Source of the DNA: Kordia sp965224175
Lineage (GTDB): Bacteria; Bacteroidota; Bacteroidia; Flavobacteriales; Flavobacteriaceae
Length of the DNA: 64,000 bases
NCBI RefSeq assembly: GCF_965224175.1
Contig: NZ_OZ245041.1
Span: 1,860,001 to 1,924,000 of the forward strand
Reading direction: 5' to 3'
Within the stretch, counting starts at the first letter, position 1, and each line of letters starts with the position of its first letter. Shown piece after piece: positions 56,119 to 64,000 of the stretch. A program made the position numbers and the translations under genes. Under the pieces are notes generated by a model. The model was not told the origin of the DNA, ran no database searches, and saw only the letters and a program-made list of their open reading frames with translations.

Positions 56119-56128
56119 CTCTAAATAT

Positions 56129-56560
56129 TTAGTTTTTTAGTTTAGGTTGTGGCTGAATAATTAATAGGTATTCAGTATTATCAATTCTATAAGCTCTTGC
56201 TTTTATATCGAAGAACTCAATATTATACTTTAAAGGGTTGAATGTACTTTTATTGAAGAAACTATCATGCTTTAAGTTTTTGTTGTACATATCTAGCATA
56301 CCTCTTTCAGTAATTTTAGGATACACCTTGTCTCTAATTTTTGGCTGTCGTATGATTTGCATTCGCTCAACAATTAGCTTTTTTAAAGCATCGTATCTTT
56401 TTTGATTTGAAAAGATCATTTTTTGAGCCTGATCTCCATAAACTTCATTAATGAAGTTATCTACTTGATGATTTTTGAAGTTGTGATAATCTCTTTCAGT
56501 TTGTGCATTTAAACACAATCCTAAAAATAAGAACATCATACATACATAGATTTTACGCAT
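56129..56560 (-). CDS. Small exported protein of unknown function, upstream of adhesin C
   Basis: The protein has about 143 residues with a signal peptide (MRKIYVCMMFLFLGLCLNAQ) and a basic, mostly helical mature part; I recognise no family. An ATG three codons upstream (56569) is also possible. It is the first gene of a two-gene unit with the giant adhesin (10-nt gap), which hints at a periplasmic helper for that protein. The ending QPQPKLKN is not a known sorting signal. Confidence 0.65.
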   Translation of the reverse strand: MRKIYVCMMFLFLGLCLNAQTERDYHNFKNHQVDNFINEVYGDQAQKMIFSNQKRYDALKKLIVERMQIIRQPKIRDKVYPKITERGMLDMYNKNLKHDSFFNKSTFNPLKYNIEFFDIKARAYRIDNTEYLLIIQPQPKLKN

Positions 56561-56793
56561 AATAGTCATGTTTCTATTGTAACATTATTAATTTGAAATG
56601 AAGCTATTGTTCTGTTGTTTTAAAAAGCTTCTTTCTACTTATACTTTATATAACAACAACACCTATTAAAATCCGACATTGTGTTAAATATTTTATTTTG
56701 AACCGTCGAAAATTAAGAAAATTTTATGATATACATAATTCTTTAACACATTTATTTACGGCACGTTCCGCCAAATCATATACATTATTTAAT

Positions 56794-56801
56794 TATCTTT
56801 G
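56794..56801 (+). promoter_or_regulatory. -7 promoter box for folE
   Basis: TATCTTTG matches TAnnTTTG. It implies a leader of about 105 nt before folE, containing two copies of TTGTACTACAA (56827-56837 and 56874-56884). Elsewhere in 56570-56912 I see only AT-rich spacer. Confidence 0.4.
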
Positions 56802-56912
56802 CTGTCTTGTTAAATTTTGAAAAAAATTGTACTACAAATCTCTAGTAGAACTATGCTTTGATTTTTATTTTTTTTGTACTACAATTTTTATACGTAAAGA
56901 AATACAGAATAG

Positions 56913-57593
56913 ATGAAAATAGATAAGGCGCTTGAAGAAGAAATACAAGCCATAGGAGATGATCATATAATGACCTCTTATGACACTCCATTACGCGAAG
57001 ACGCTTTTGATTTAAGTGATGAAGAAAAGATTGTGAGTATTAAAAAAGATGTTGCTCACATTATGGAAACTTTGGGGCTAGATATGACAGATGACAGCCT
57101 TAAAGGAACTCCAAATAGAGTTGCTAAAATGTTTGTGAAAGAAATTTTTGGTGGATTACATCCAGATAGAAAACCAAAAGCTTCTACTTTCGATAATAAA
57201 TACAAGTATAATGAAATGTTAGTAGAAAAAAACATTACTGTATATTCTACTTGCGAACATCATTTACTTCCAATTGTAGGAAGAGCACATATTGCTTATA
57301 TATCTAAAGGAACTGTTGTAGGACTTTCAAAAATGAATCGTATTGTTGATTATTACGCAAAACGACCGCAAGTACAAGAACGTTTAACGATTCAAGTTGT
57401 AAAAGAATTACAAAAGGTACTTGGAACAGATGATGTTGCCTGTGTAATTGACGCCAAACACTTATGCGTTAACTCTAGAGGAATCAGAGATATCGAAAGC
57501 AGCACTGTAACCGCAGAATTTGGCGGAAAGTTTAAAAACGAAACAACACGTCTAGAGTTTTTAGATTATATTAAATTAGACACAAAATTTTAA
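56913..57593 (+). CDS. folE: GTP cyclohydrolase I
   Basis: The 226-residue enzyme turns GTP into dihydroneopterin triphosphate, the first step of folate or pterin synthesis. The zinc and catalytic region STCEHHLLPIVGRAHIAYI is present, as are GLSKMNRIVDYYAKRPQVQERL and CVIDAKHLCVNSRGI with the second zinc Cys. Length is normal. It heads a plus-strand run (cysS 22 nt later). folP lies 40 kb away in this window. Confidence 0.95.
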   Translation: MKIDKALEEEIQAIGDDHIMTSYDTPLREDAFDLSDEEKIVSIKKDVAHIMETLGLDMTDDSLKGTPNRVAKMFVKEIFGGLHPDRKPKASTFDNKYKYNEMLVEKNITVYSTCEHHLLPIVGRAHIAYISKGTVVGLSKMNRIVDYYAKRPQVQERLTIQVVKELQKVLGTDDVACVIDAKHLCVNSRGIRDIESSTVTAEFGGKFKNETTRLEFLDYIKLDTKF

Positions 57594-57615
57594 TACCACA
57601 CTTTTATCAATTACC

Positions 57616-59100
57616 ATGAAATTATATCAAGAACAAGAACTTAAAATATACAATTCTCTTACAAACCAAAAAGAAGTATTCAAACCTATAAATGAAGGTC
57701 ATGTTGGAATGTATGTTTGCGGTCCTACAGTATATAGCAATGTACATTTAGGAAACGTACGAACGTTCATGTCTTTTGATATGATTTTTAGGTATTTAAA
57801 GCATTTAGGATATAAAGTACGTTATGTACGAAATATTACCGATGTCGGACATTTAGAAAATGATGCAGAAGAAGGTGAAGATAAGATTTCAAAGAAAGCG
57901 CGTTTGGAAGAATTAGAACCAATGGAAATTGTACAACGTTACACTATTGATTTCCATGATATTCTACAAAAATTCAATTTTTTACCACCAAGCATTGAAC
58001 CAACTGCAACTGGACATATTATCGAGCAGATGGAAATTGTAAAAGAAATCATCACAAATGGATATGGATACGAAGTAAATGGCTCTGTATATTTTGACGT
58101 ACATAAATTCAACGAAAAGAATAACTATGGAGCGTTAAGCAAGCGCAATCTAGATGATTTGGTTCATAACTCACGTGACTTAGATGGACAAAGTGATAAA
58201 AAGAATCCGCAAGATTTTGCACTTTGGAAAAAAGCTGAAGATACTCATATTATGCGCTGGCCTTCTCCTTGGAGTGAAGGTTTCCCAGGCTGGCATTTAG
58301 AGTGTACTGCCATGAGTACAAAATACTTAGGCAAACGATTTGATATTCATGGTGGCGGAATGGACTTAAAGTTCCCTCATCACGAATCTGAAATTGCTCA
58401 AAATGAAGCTTGTTGCGGAACTTCTCCCGTTAATTATTGGATGCATGCCAATATGCTGACAATGAATAGTAAAAAGATGTCAAAATCGACAGGAAACAAC
58501 ATTCTTCCCGGCGAAATTTTTACAGGAAATAACCCTAATATATCTAAAGGATTCGCGCCAAGTGTCGCTCGTTTCTTCATGATGCAAGCACACTATAGAA
58601 GCATTCTAGATTTTAGTAATGATGCTTTATTGGCTTCTGAGAAAGGATTCAATAAATTAATGGAAGCTATTAAAACATTAGATAACTTAAAACCTGTTGG
58701 TGATAAGACTACTTTTAACTTAGCTGTTTGGAAACGTAATTGCTACAATGCTTTAAATGATGATTTTAATACTCCTATTTTAATAGCAGATTTGTTTGAA
58801 GCTGTAAAATATATCAATCAAATAAAAGATGGTAAAGCCACTATTTTAGCAGAAAGTTTAGCAGAATTGAAAGCAGCTATGCATGCATTTGTCTTTGAAA
58901 TTTTAGGACTCGAACAACAAAGTGGTTCTAATGATGATAGCAATGCACTTTCAGGCGTTGTAGAATTGTTGATTAATTTGAGAAATGAAGCCAGAGCAAA
59001 TAAAGATTTTGCTACATCCGATAAGATTCGTGATGAATTATTAGCTTTAGGAATTCAGTTGAAAGATGGAAAAGACGGTACTTCTTTTTCTGTTGTTTAA
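57616..59100 (+). CDS. cysS: Cysteinyl-tRNA synthetase
   Basis: The 494-residue class I synthetase has YVCGPTVYSNVHLGN (HIGH-type motif, with the first zinc Cys), WHLECTAMS, HGGGMDLKFPHHE and KKMSKSTGN (KMSKS). The C-terminal helical anticodon region is complete. It is the second gene of the folE run. Confidence 0.96.
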   Translation: MKLYQEQELKIYNSLTNQKEVFKPINEGHVGMYVCGPTVYSNVHLGNVRTFMSFDMIFRYLKHLGYKVRYVRNITDVGHLENDAEEGEDKISKKARLEELEPMEIVQRYTIDFHDILQKFNFLPPSIEPTATGHIIEQMEIVKEIITNGYGYEVNGSVYFDVHKFNEKNNYGALSKRNLDDLVHNSRDLDGQSDKKNPQDFALWKKAEDTHIMRWPSPWSEGFPGWHLECTAMSTKYLGKRFDIHGGGMDLKFPHHESEIAQNEACCGTSPVNYWMHANMLTMNSKKMSKSTGNNILPGEIFTGNNPNISKGFAPSVARFFMMQAHYRSILDFSNDALLASEKGFNKLMEAIKTLDNLKPVGDKTTFNLAVWKRNCYNALNDDFNTPILIADLFEAVKYINQIKDGKATILAESLAELKAAMHAFVFEILGLEQQSGSNDDSNALSGVVELLINLRNEARANKDFATSDKIRDELLALGIQLKDGKDGTSFSVV

Positions 59101-59118
59101 TAAATAAAAACACATTTC

Positions 59119-59787
59119 ATGAGTGGCATTGGTATCATAGCATTAATTATTGGCGGAATTATTATTTTGGTTAATATTTTTATCCAGTTTGCAAATCTGT
59201 CTAAAATCATACAATACACGTTTGCTACCAATTCACTCGGCGATTATTGGAAATATTTTTTCAAAGGAAACTTTAGTGGTCGTGCATTAATTTCGTCACT
59301 CATTGGTACTGTAATTGCTCTTATGATTTTTTTCGTTATTGCACCTTTTGTGCTGTATCGAAAATATGTATTGAAAAACGATGCTCAGAGTCAACTAAAA
59401 GCTGGATTAAGACTGGATTATGCCGAATCATACCCTCATATTCATAAAGAAGGTTATTTTAAGACAAATATTGATTTTTTAAATATAAAAGATATCAATG
59501 TAGACATTACAGGAAATATCCGAGTGGATCTTGTAATGATTATGGCTAAAATTTCTGAATTCTGTGAAGCCAATGACAAAAAAGTAAATCTTGAAGTCAT
59601 GCAGCAAGTAAAATTAAGCAACAAATCACTAGCTACCGTACCAGTGATGATGACTTTAAACGATCGTGAATATCCTTTATACATTCTATATACTGACGAA
59701 CATATAGAAAAATACAAAAACGTAAAAAAACTATTGTTTCAAAGCAATTATAGGGACACTATTTATTTTTCAACAGAAAAAATATAA
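59119..59787 (+). CDS. Two-helix membrane protein of unknown function
   Basis: The 222-residue protein has a hydrophobic N-terminal helix (residues 2-24), a second at about 58-80, and a soluble C-terminal half with regular beta/alpha character (NIKDINVDITGNIRVDLVM, then VPVMMTLNDREYPLYILY). I recognise no family. It lies 18 nt after cysS and 26 nt before yidD, so it belongs to the run that continues with membrane-biogenesis genes. Confidence 0.65.
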   Translation: MSGIGIIALIIGGIIILVNIFIQFANLSKIIQYTFATNSLGDYWKYFFKGNFSGRALISSLIGTVIALMIFFVIAPFVLYRKYVLKNDAQSQLKAGLRLDYAESYPHIHKEGYFKTNIDFLNIKDINVDITGNIRVDLVMIMAKISEFCEANDKKVNLEVMQQVKLSNKSLATVPVMMTLNDREYPLYILYTDEHIEKYKNVKKLLFQSNYRDTIYFSTEKI

Positions 59788-59813
59788 CTTTATTCATTCT
59801 TAAGTAAAAAGCT

Positions 59814-60053
59814 ATCAAAAAAATACTTATATATCCGTTTTTACTAATTATCCGTTTTTACCAAGCGGCAATTTCTCCATATACACCAGCAGCATGTCGT
59901 TATACGCCTACTTGCTCTCATTACACTGCCGAGGCATTGAAAAAACACGGTTTATATCACGGTGGAAAATTAGCTATTAAACGTATTTTTAGCTGTCATC
60001 CTTTTGGTGGTAGTGGCCATGATCCTGTGCCAGACGAACTCCCAAAAAAATAA
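59814..60053 (+). CDS. yidD: Membrane protein insertion efficiency factor YidD, apparent ATC start
   Basis: The translated frame reads (M)KKILIYPFLLIIRFYQ, AAISPYTPAACRYTPTCSHY, then IKRIFSCHPFGGSGHDPVP, a complete YidD of 79 residues with all conserved Cys and the CHP motif. YidD assists YidC in inserting inner-membrane proteins. The in-frame codons after the stop at 59805 are AAA, GCT, ATC, AAA, AAA, ATA. There is no ATG, GTG or TTG, and homologues start MKKIL, so ATC 59814 is the likely start. A sequencing error is the alternative. It lies between cysS and lgt, a sensible place. Confidence 0.85.
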   Translation: MKKILIYPFLLIIRFYQAAISPYTPAACRYTPTCSHYTAEALKKHGLYHGGKLAIKRIFSCHPFGGSGHDPVPDELPKK

Positions 60054-60128
60054 CATTCCTTTACCATTCGCATCCTTTGATTTTCGTTTGGTTTGCCTAT
60101 ATTTACATTTTACAAAATCACACCAAAT

Positions 60129-60989
60129 ATGCATCTATTAAGTATCAATTGGAATCCTAGCGAAGTATTAGTGAGTTTAGGTCCCGTTCAAATTAGGTAT
60201 TACAGCTTAATGTTTATCATAGCATTTAGTTTGGGATACTATATCATGAAAAAGATCTACAATCATGAAGGTATCGACTTAAAATACTTAGATTCTCTAT
60301 TTATGTATACCGTAATTGCTACGTTACTTGGTGCACGTTTAGGAGAAGTATTCTTTTATAATTGGCCATATTACCAAGATCACTTAGTTGAAATTTTACT
60401 ACCAATTAAAGAAGATCCAAATGCTACATTATTAGGATTTATTGACGGTTATAAATTTACTGGATTTGCAGGTTTGGCAAGTCATGGAGCTGCCATCGGA
60501 ATTATTACAGCTATGTATTTATATAGACGTAAATACAAATACAAAACGTTGCTTTGGATTTTAGATAGAGTTGTAATTCCAGTAGCTATTGGAGGTGTTT
60601 TTGTTCGTTTAGGAAACTTCTTTAACTCTGAGATCGTTGGAAAATACACAAACTCTGATTTCGGAGTTGTATTCCAAGGAAGAGGTGATACGTTACCGCG
60701 TCATCCTGCTCAATTATATGAAGCAATCTGCTATGTTTTTGTATTCGCCATTTTATGGTATGTATACTGGAAAACTGACAAGAAAGATAAACACGGATAC
60801 ATCTTTGGACTGTTCTTAGTACTTTTATGGACTGTAAGATTCTTTGTAGAATTTGTAAAGAAAGCACAGGTAGAAGCGCGTGAAGAATGGCTATTACTTA
60901 CTGGACAATGGTTAAGTATTCCTTTCATAATCGCTGGTTTATACTTTATGTTCAGAGAAACGAATAACAGCAATACCACAACTGCCTAA
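60129..60989 (+). CDS. lgt: Prolipoprotein diacylglyceryl transferase
   Basis: The 286-residue membrane enzyme attaches diacylglycerol to the lipobox Cys of prolipoproteins. RYYSLMFIIAFSLGY, GARLGEVFFYNWPYY, the FAGLASHGAAIG region (family HGGL-like) and RLGNFFNSEIVG (signature) are visible with seven helices. I start at ATG 60129 (MHLLSINWNPSE); an in-frame TTG at 60093 adds 12 residues and is unlikely. The stop overlaps the next start (TAATG). The window has several lipoprotein substrates. Confidence 0.95.
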   Translation: MHLLSINWNPSEVLVSLGPVQIRYYSLMFIIAFSLGYYIMKKIYNHEGIDLKYLDSLFMYTVIATLLGARLGEVFFYNWPYYQDHLVEILLPIKEDPNATLLGFIDGYKFTGFAGLASHGAAIGIITAMYLYRRKYKYKTLLWILDRVVIPVAIGGVFVRLGNFFNSEIVGKYTNSDFGVVFQGRGDTLPRHPAQLYEAICYVFVFAILWYVYWKTDKKDKHGYIFGLFLVLLWTVRFFVEFVKKAQVEAREEWLLLTGQWLSIPFIIAGLYFMFRETNNSNTTTA

Positions 60990-61468
60990 TGAAAAAGATT
61001 GTTCTTTTATTTTTTTTCGCTGTGGCGATGGTTTCCTGTGGCGATTCTGATCAGAATAAAAAAGTAAAAACTGCTGAAATTAAGTTTACAAAAGAAGGTG
61101 AATTAACACTTTCTAAAGCTAATGGAGATGACATCATCACCTTAAATGTAGAATTTGCTGAAACTGCTTACGAACGTGAAACTGGACTCATGCATCGTAC
61201 TTCTATGAAAGACAATGAAGGAATGCTTTTTATATTTTCATCTTCGTTACCAAGAAGTTTTTACATGAAGAATACTTATCTTCCTTTAGATATTATCTAT
61301 ATTGGTGCTGATAAAAAAATTGTAAGCTTTCAAGAAAACGCAAAACCCTTAGATGAAACTGGCTTACCTTCTGAAGTTCCTGCTATGTACGTTCTTGAAG
61401 TAAATGCTGGATTAGCCGAAAAATGGTTGTTAGAAATTGGAGATACCGTTACATTTGTAAAACATTAA
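60989..61468 (+). CDS. DUF192 lipoprotein
   Basis: The 159-residue protein has a lipobox (MVSC, Cys near residue 17) and a DUF192 domain: ETAYERETGLMHRTSM, FYMKNTYLPLDIIYIG and VLEVNAGLAEKW. It is a small beta-fold of unknown function in the periplasm. Start overlaps the lgt stop by one base, so the two are translationally coupled. Confidence 0.9.
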   Translation: MKKIVLLFFFAVAMVSCGDSDQNKKVKTAEIKFTKEGELTLSKANGDDIITLNVEFAETAYERETGLMHRTSMKDNEGMLFIFSSSLPRSFYMKNTYLPLDIIYIGADKKIVSFQENAKPLDETGLPSEVPAMYVLEVNAGLAEKWLLEIGDTVTFVKH

Positions 61469-61732
61469 ATGAGCAAAGTAACACTCTTAAAAATAACACA
61501 ATTAGTTTTTGGGACTATTACATCACTTGGATTGCTATACGGTAGTTTAGTCATATCACTACTCATTGAGCACTTTTCACCTTTCATTATTATTTTATTC
61601 GCAATACCTGCCAGTATTATTTATTTCATGATGAAACGGAAATACGCTTTATTTACTACTGGATTAATTATAGGTATTTTAGGATTTTTTACTTTTATTT
61701 TTGTACTATTTCAAGATATAAAACTTCATTAA
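61469..61732 (+). CDS. Small membrane protein 1
   Basis: The 87-residue, very hydrophobic protein has three likely membrane helices and no recognised family. The ATG follows the DUF192 stop without a gap. Same helix layout as the next gene, so the two may be distant paralogues. Confidence 0.6.
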   Translation: MSKVTLLKITQLVFGTITSLGLLYGSLVISLLIEHFSPFIIILFAIPASIIYFMMKRKYALFTTGLIIGILGFFTFIFVLFQDIKLH

Positions 61733-61742
61733 AATAAACAGT

Positions 61743-61988
61743 TTGAAAATTGCACGTATTCTTTTCGGCATCATACTATCATTTGCCATTCCGTTTTTAG
61801 GATTACTAATTACCTCAAAAATAGACAACGTTAATGCTGTTATACTTACACTCTTCGCAACACCTATTTTAGCAATATATCTTAAATGGTTTTCTAAATA
61901 TAAATTTATAGGACTTGGCATGCTTATCGGATTACTTCCTGTGGCTTTGATTGTATATATTTTTTCCCAACTAAGCAGAATGCACTGA
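61743..61988 (+). CDS. Small membrane protein 2 (TTG start)
   Basis: The 81-residue protein has three predicted helices. It starts at TTG (61743), 10 nt after the previous stop. Ends of both small proteins are similar (helix, FSQLSRMH against FQDIKLH). Function unknown. Confidence 0.5.
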   Translation: MKIARILFGIILSFAIPFLGLLITSKIDNVNAVILTLFATPILAIYLKWFSKYKFIGLGMLIGLLPVALIVYIFSQLSRMH

Positions 61989-62097
61989 TAATATTGAAGT
62001 ATATCGTCGTAATATATAAATCACGATTAGCTTCTTTATGATCTTATAAGTTGTTTTTATAGTTTCGTTTCAAGTTTAATTTAATCAAAACTACATC

Positions 62098-62313
62098 ATG
62101 AAAAAGCAAGAATTAAAAGCATTGAGTTTAAATAAAATATCAATTTCTAGTTTTGCATCTAGTAGAATTGTCGGTGGAGAACCTACAACAAATAACACTA
62201 ATATTACATGTGAAATTCCTAGTCTTTGTGGGTCTTTCGACTTGTGTGATGCTACGATCAATTCAAAAAATACAATCTGCGCTACGAGACCACCAGCTTG
62301 TGGAGCCAAATAA
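62098..62313 (+). CDS. Class I lanthipeptide-type precursor peptide 1
   Basis: The 71-residue peptide has a leader of the flavobacterial type (MKKQELKALSLNKISISSF, with LSLNK and SIS) ending in Gly-Gly (VGG, residues 25-27). The core starts EPTTNNTNITC and has five Cys and many Thr/Ser, the substrate pattern for lanthionine formation. It has its own terminator. No LanB/LanC, protease or exporter lies in the window, so modification must be in trans if it happens. Confidence 0.75.
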   Translation: MKKQELKALSLNKISISSFASSRIVGGEPTTNNTNITCEIPSLCGSFDLCDATINSKNTICATRPPACGAK

Positions 62314-62338
62314 CACTCAAAATACATATAGTTAACAG

Positions 62339-62369
62339 AAAGTCATCATTTTTATAGTGATGACTTTTT
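62339..62369 (+). terminator. Terminator of peptide 1
   Basis: AAAGTCATCA pairs with TGATGACTTT around a 9-nt loop and is followed by TT, 26 nt after the peptide stop. Confidence 0.8.
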
Positions 62370-62456
62370 CGTTCAAAAAAAAGATTATAAGGTATTCCCG
62401 TAACTGTTTCATAACTAGTCTTATTAATTTTAATTATTAACTAAAATTATTTAATT

Positions 62457-62615
62457 ATGAAAACTAAGAACTTGAAAAACTTATCATTGAAGAAAACATC
62501 TATCTCTCATTTGACTTCAAAGAGACTTACTGGTGGAGCACCAACTACACACAAGACAAATATCACTTGCGGTGGTATTTGCGACAAATCAGTAATTATT
62601 TGTGACGAGCAATAA
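62457..62615 (+). CDS. Class I lanthipeptide-type precursor peptide 2
   Basis: The 52-residue peptide is a clear paralogue of peptide 1. The leader is MKTKNLKNLSLKKTSISHL, ending TGG (residues 25-27). The core APTTHKTNITC shares the PTTxxTNITC block with peptide 1 but is shorter, with three Cys in total and an acidic end (CDEQ). It has its own terminator. The gene is short and was found by reading the intergenic DNA. Confidence 0.75.
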   Translation: MKTKNLKNLSLKKTSISHLTSKRLTGGAPTTHKTNITCGGICDKSVIICDEQ

Positions 62616-62638
62616 TTTGATAGAAGTGTATCTCAATA

Positions 62639-62668
62639 AAAAACGCCACTCAATTGAGTGGCGTTTTT
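62639..62668. terminator. Bidirectional terminator, peptide 2 and secDF
   Basis: AAAAACGCCACTC pairs perfectly with GAGTGGCGTTTTT around AATT. It serves the converging peptide 2 and secDF genes. Confidence 0.9.
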
Positions 62669-62702
62669 GTATATCTGTAAATTGAATTATATCATATAAT
62701 GA

Positions 62703-64000
62703 TTATGCTTCAACTTCTTCTTGTAATCCTTTGTTTATATCACCTTTTTTGATAGTATCAAACATAATTGGAGTTGCAATAAACATAGATGAGTACGTAC
62801 CTACAATTACACCAACTATTAAGGCAAACATGAATCCTCGGATAGATTCTCCACCGAAAATAAAGATTGCTAATAATACTACCAATGTAGTTAATGATGT
62901 ATTCAATGTTCTACTTAATGTACTGTTTAATGCTGAGTTCACAACTTTACTTAGTTTCCAATCTGGACGTTCATCCATAAACTCACGAATTCTATCAAAT
63001 ACAACCACGGTATCATTCAAAGAGTATCCAATTACGGTTAAGATTGCCGCAATGAACGCTTGATTGATTTCCATTGTAAATGGCACATATTTCCAAGCTA
63101 ATGAGAAGATTCCTAATACGATTAATACATCGTGGAATACTGCCGCAACTGCTCCAAGAGAGAATTGCCATCTTCTGAATCGTAATAAAATGTATAAGAA
63201 TACAACTACTAACGATCCTAATACTGCCCAGAATGAATCTTTCTTGATATCATCGGCAATGGTTGGTCCAACCTTTACAGATTGCATTACACCAACTTGC
63301 TTATCTTCTGCTCCATCAACAAATCTTTCATACGTCATATTCGCTGGTAAGTACTTTTTCACTCCTTCGAATAACATATTCTTGATTTCTTCATCTACTG
63401 CAGTACCTGTTTCGTCTACTTTAAATTTCGTTGTGATTTTCAACTGATTGTCTTCTCCAAATGTTTTTACTTCTGGCGAATTTTCACTTCCAAAAATAGC
63501 CGTCAAGTCATTTTTCACATCTTGAGGATTTACAGTGTTTTCAAAACGAACTTGGTACGAACGTCCTCCAACGAAATCAACTCCTTGGTTTAATTGGTTT
63601 CCAAAAATGATAGAACCTAAACCAATAGCAATTACAAGTCCTGAGATACCATATGCAATTTTACGTTTTCTTAAGAACTCTACATTCATGTTTCTGAATA
63701 AGTTCTTTGTAGCTCCTGTAGAGAAATCTAAGTTGTTTCCTTTAGCGACATACCAGTCAATTAATAATCTTGTAATGAAGATTGCTGTAAATAATGATGT
63801 TGCAATACCAATTAATAACGTAGTTGCGAAACCTTTAATTGGTCCTGTTCCGAATAAGAATAAGATTAAGGCTGTTAAACCAGTTGTAATGTTGGCATCA
63901 AAGATAGAAGACATAGCTCCTTTCCAGCTAAATGCATGCGTAATCGATTCTTGTAATGATCTTCCTTTTGCTAATTCTTCACGAACTCTTTCAAACAGAA
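62703..64000 (-). CDS. secDF: Protein translocase SecDF, 3' part (gene runs off the window)
   Basis: The frame is open to the window edge, so the N-terminal SecD part is missing. What remains is the last SecD helices (ESITHAFSWKGAMSSIFDANITT, GFATTLLIGIATSLFT) fused to a whole SecF domain (NQGVDFVGGRSYQV, GYSLNDTVVVFDRIREF, TLSRTLNTSLTTLVV). SecDF uses the proton gradient to pull exported proteins through SecYEG, which feeds the lipoproteins and T9SS substrates seen here. An internal ATG at 63914 is not the true start. Confidence 0.95.
   Translation of the reverse strand, partial: LFERVREELAKGRSLQESITHAFSWKGAMSSIFDANITTGLTALILFLFGTGPIKGFATTLLIGIATSLFTAIFITRLLIDWYVAKGNNLDFSTGATKNLFRNMNVEFLRKRKIAYGISGLVIAIGLGSIIFGNQLNQGVDFVGGRSYQVRFENTVNPQDVKNDLTAIFGSENSPEVKTFGEDNQLKITTKFKVDETGTAVDEEIKNMLFEGVKKYLPANMTYERFVDGAEDKQVGVMQSVKVGPTIADDIKKDSFWAVLGSLVVVFLYILLRFRRWQFSLGAVAAVFHDVLIVLGIFSLAWKYVPFTMEINQAFIAAILTVIGYSLNDTVVVFDRIREFMDERPDWKLSKVVNSALNSTLSRTLNTSLTTLVVLLAIFIFGGESIRGFMFALIVGVIVGTYSSMFIATPIMFDTIKKGDINKGLQEEVEA

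Noticed and set aside
60093..60128. Longer Lgt starting at TTG 60093
   Set aside because: The extra 12 residues have no counterpart in Lgt proteins. ATG 60129 gives the usual start.

Overview
The window is AT-rich DNA from a marine-type member of the Flavobacteriaceae (Bacteroidota). The signs are: Bacteroidetes promoters (TTG or TTTG, about 19 nt, then TAnnTTTG) with little use of Shine-Dalgarno sites; three giant secreted proteins ending in the type IX secretion (T9SS) type B sorting domain; a Rho factor with a long Asn/Lys/Gln-rich insert; family markers such as DUF4293 and DUF3667; and GG-leader peptides of the flavobacterial class I lanthipeptide type. A Kordia-like genome is my guess, not something the sequence proves. 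I see no prophage, insertion sequence or CRISPR array.

Layout. 1-2.9 kb: a heme-c-type lipoprotein gene, then a 1.3-kb gene-free island holding three tandem copies of a probable minus-strand small RNA gene, two more strong hairpins and a 26-bp palindrome. 2.9-10.9 kb: a zinc-ribbon/TerB-like protein, a patatin phospholipase, a persulfide-dioxygenase-like MBL/rhodanese protein, a TetR regulon (tetR, SDR, AhpD-like protein, amine oxidase) with two identical palindromic operators, and an M57 metalloprotease lipoprotein. 11-16.4 kb: a tight seven-gene minus-strand operon (DoxX-like protein, DppB-type permease, L,D-transpeptidase, TlpA-like thioredoxin, tpiA, prmA, clpS). 16.5-22.7 kb: folP, an opposing Cys-rich GG-leader peptide gene, cdaA (c-di-AMP synthase), a DUF3667 protein, an ABC exporter, truA and a phosphoesterase.

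22.8-28 kb is the least understood part. Two ankyrin-repeat proteins face a minus-strand trio (two DUF2589-type proteins and a small helical protein), with a GH18-fold protein lacking a signal peptide behind it. 28-35.4 kb: DUF4293, rho, rpsT, two identical tRNA-Glu genes with canonical promoters, proS, a WGWN-repeat lipoprotein and a FadL-type outer-membrane protein.

35.8-56.1 kb (20 kb) holds three tandem giant T9SS-secreted adhesin-like genes. Each has a different N-terminal recognition module (lectin-like; choice-of-anchor-L; CUB/PKD/P-domain), joined to nearly identical C-terminal repeat regions. Diagnostic differences are shared in all three pairwise combinations, which points to ongoing gene conversion. 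56.1-64 kb: a small exported protein, then a plus-strand run folE-cysS-membrane protein-yidD-lgt-DUF192 and two small membrane proteins, two orphan lanthipeptide-type precursor genes with their own terminators, and the 3' part of secDF running off the window. yidD is easily missed because it has no ATG, GTG or TTG at the conserved start and seems to begin at ATC.
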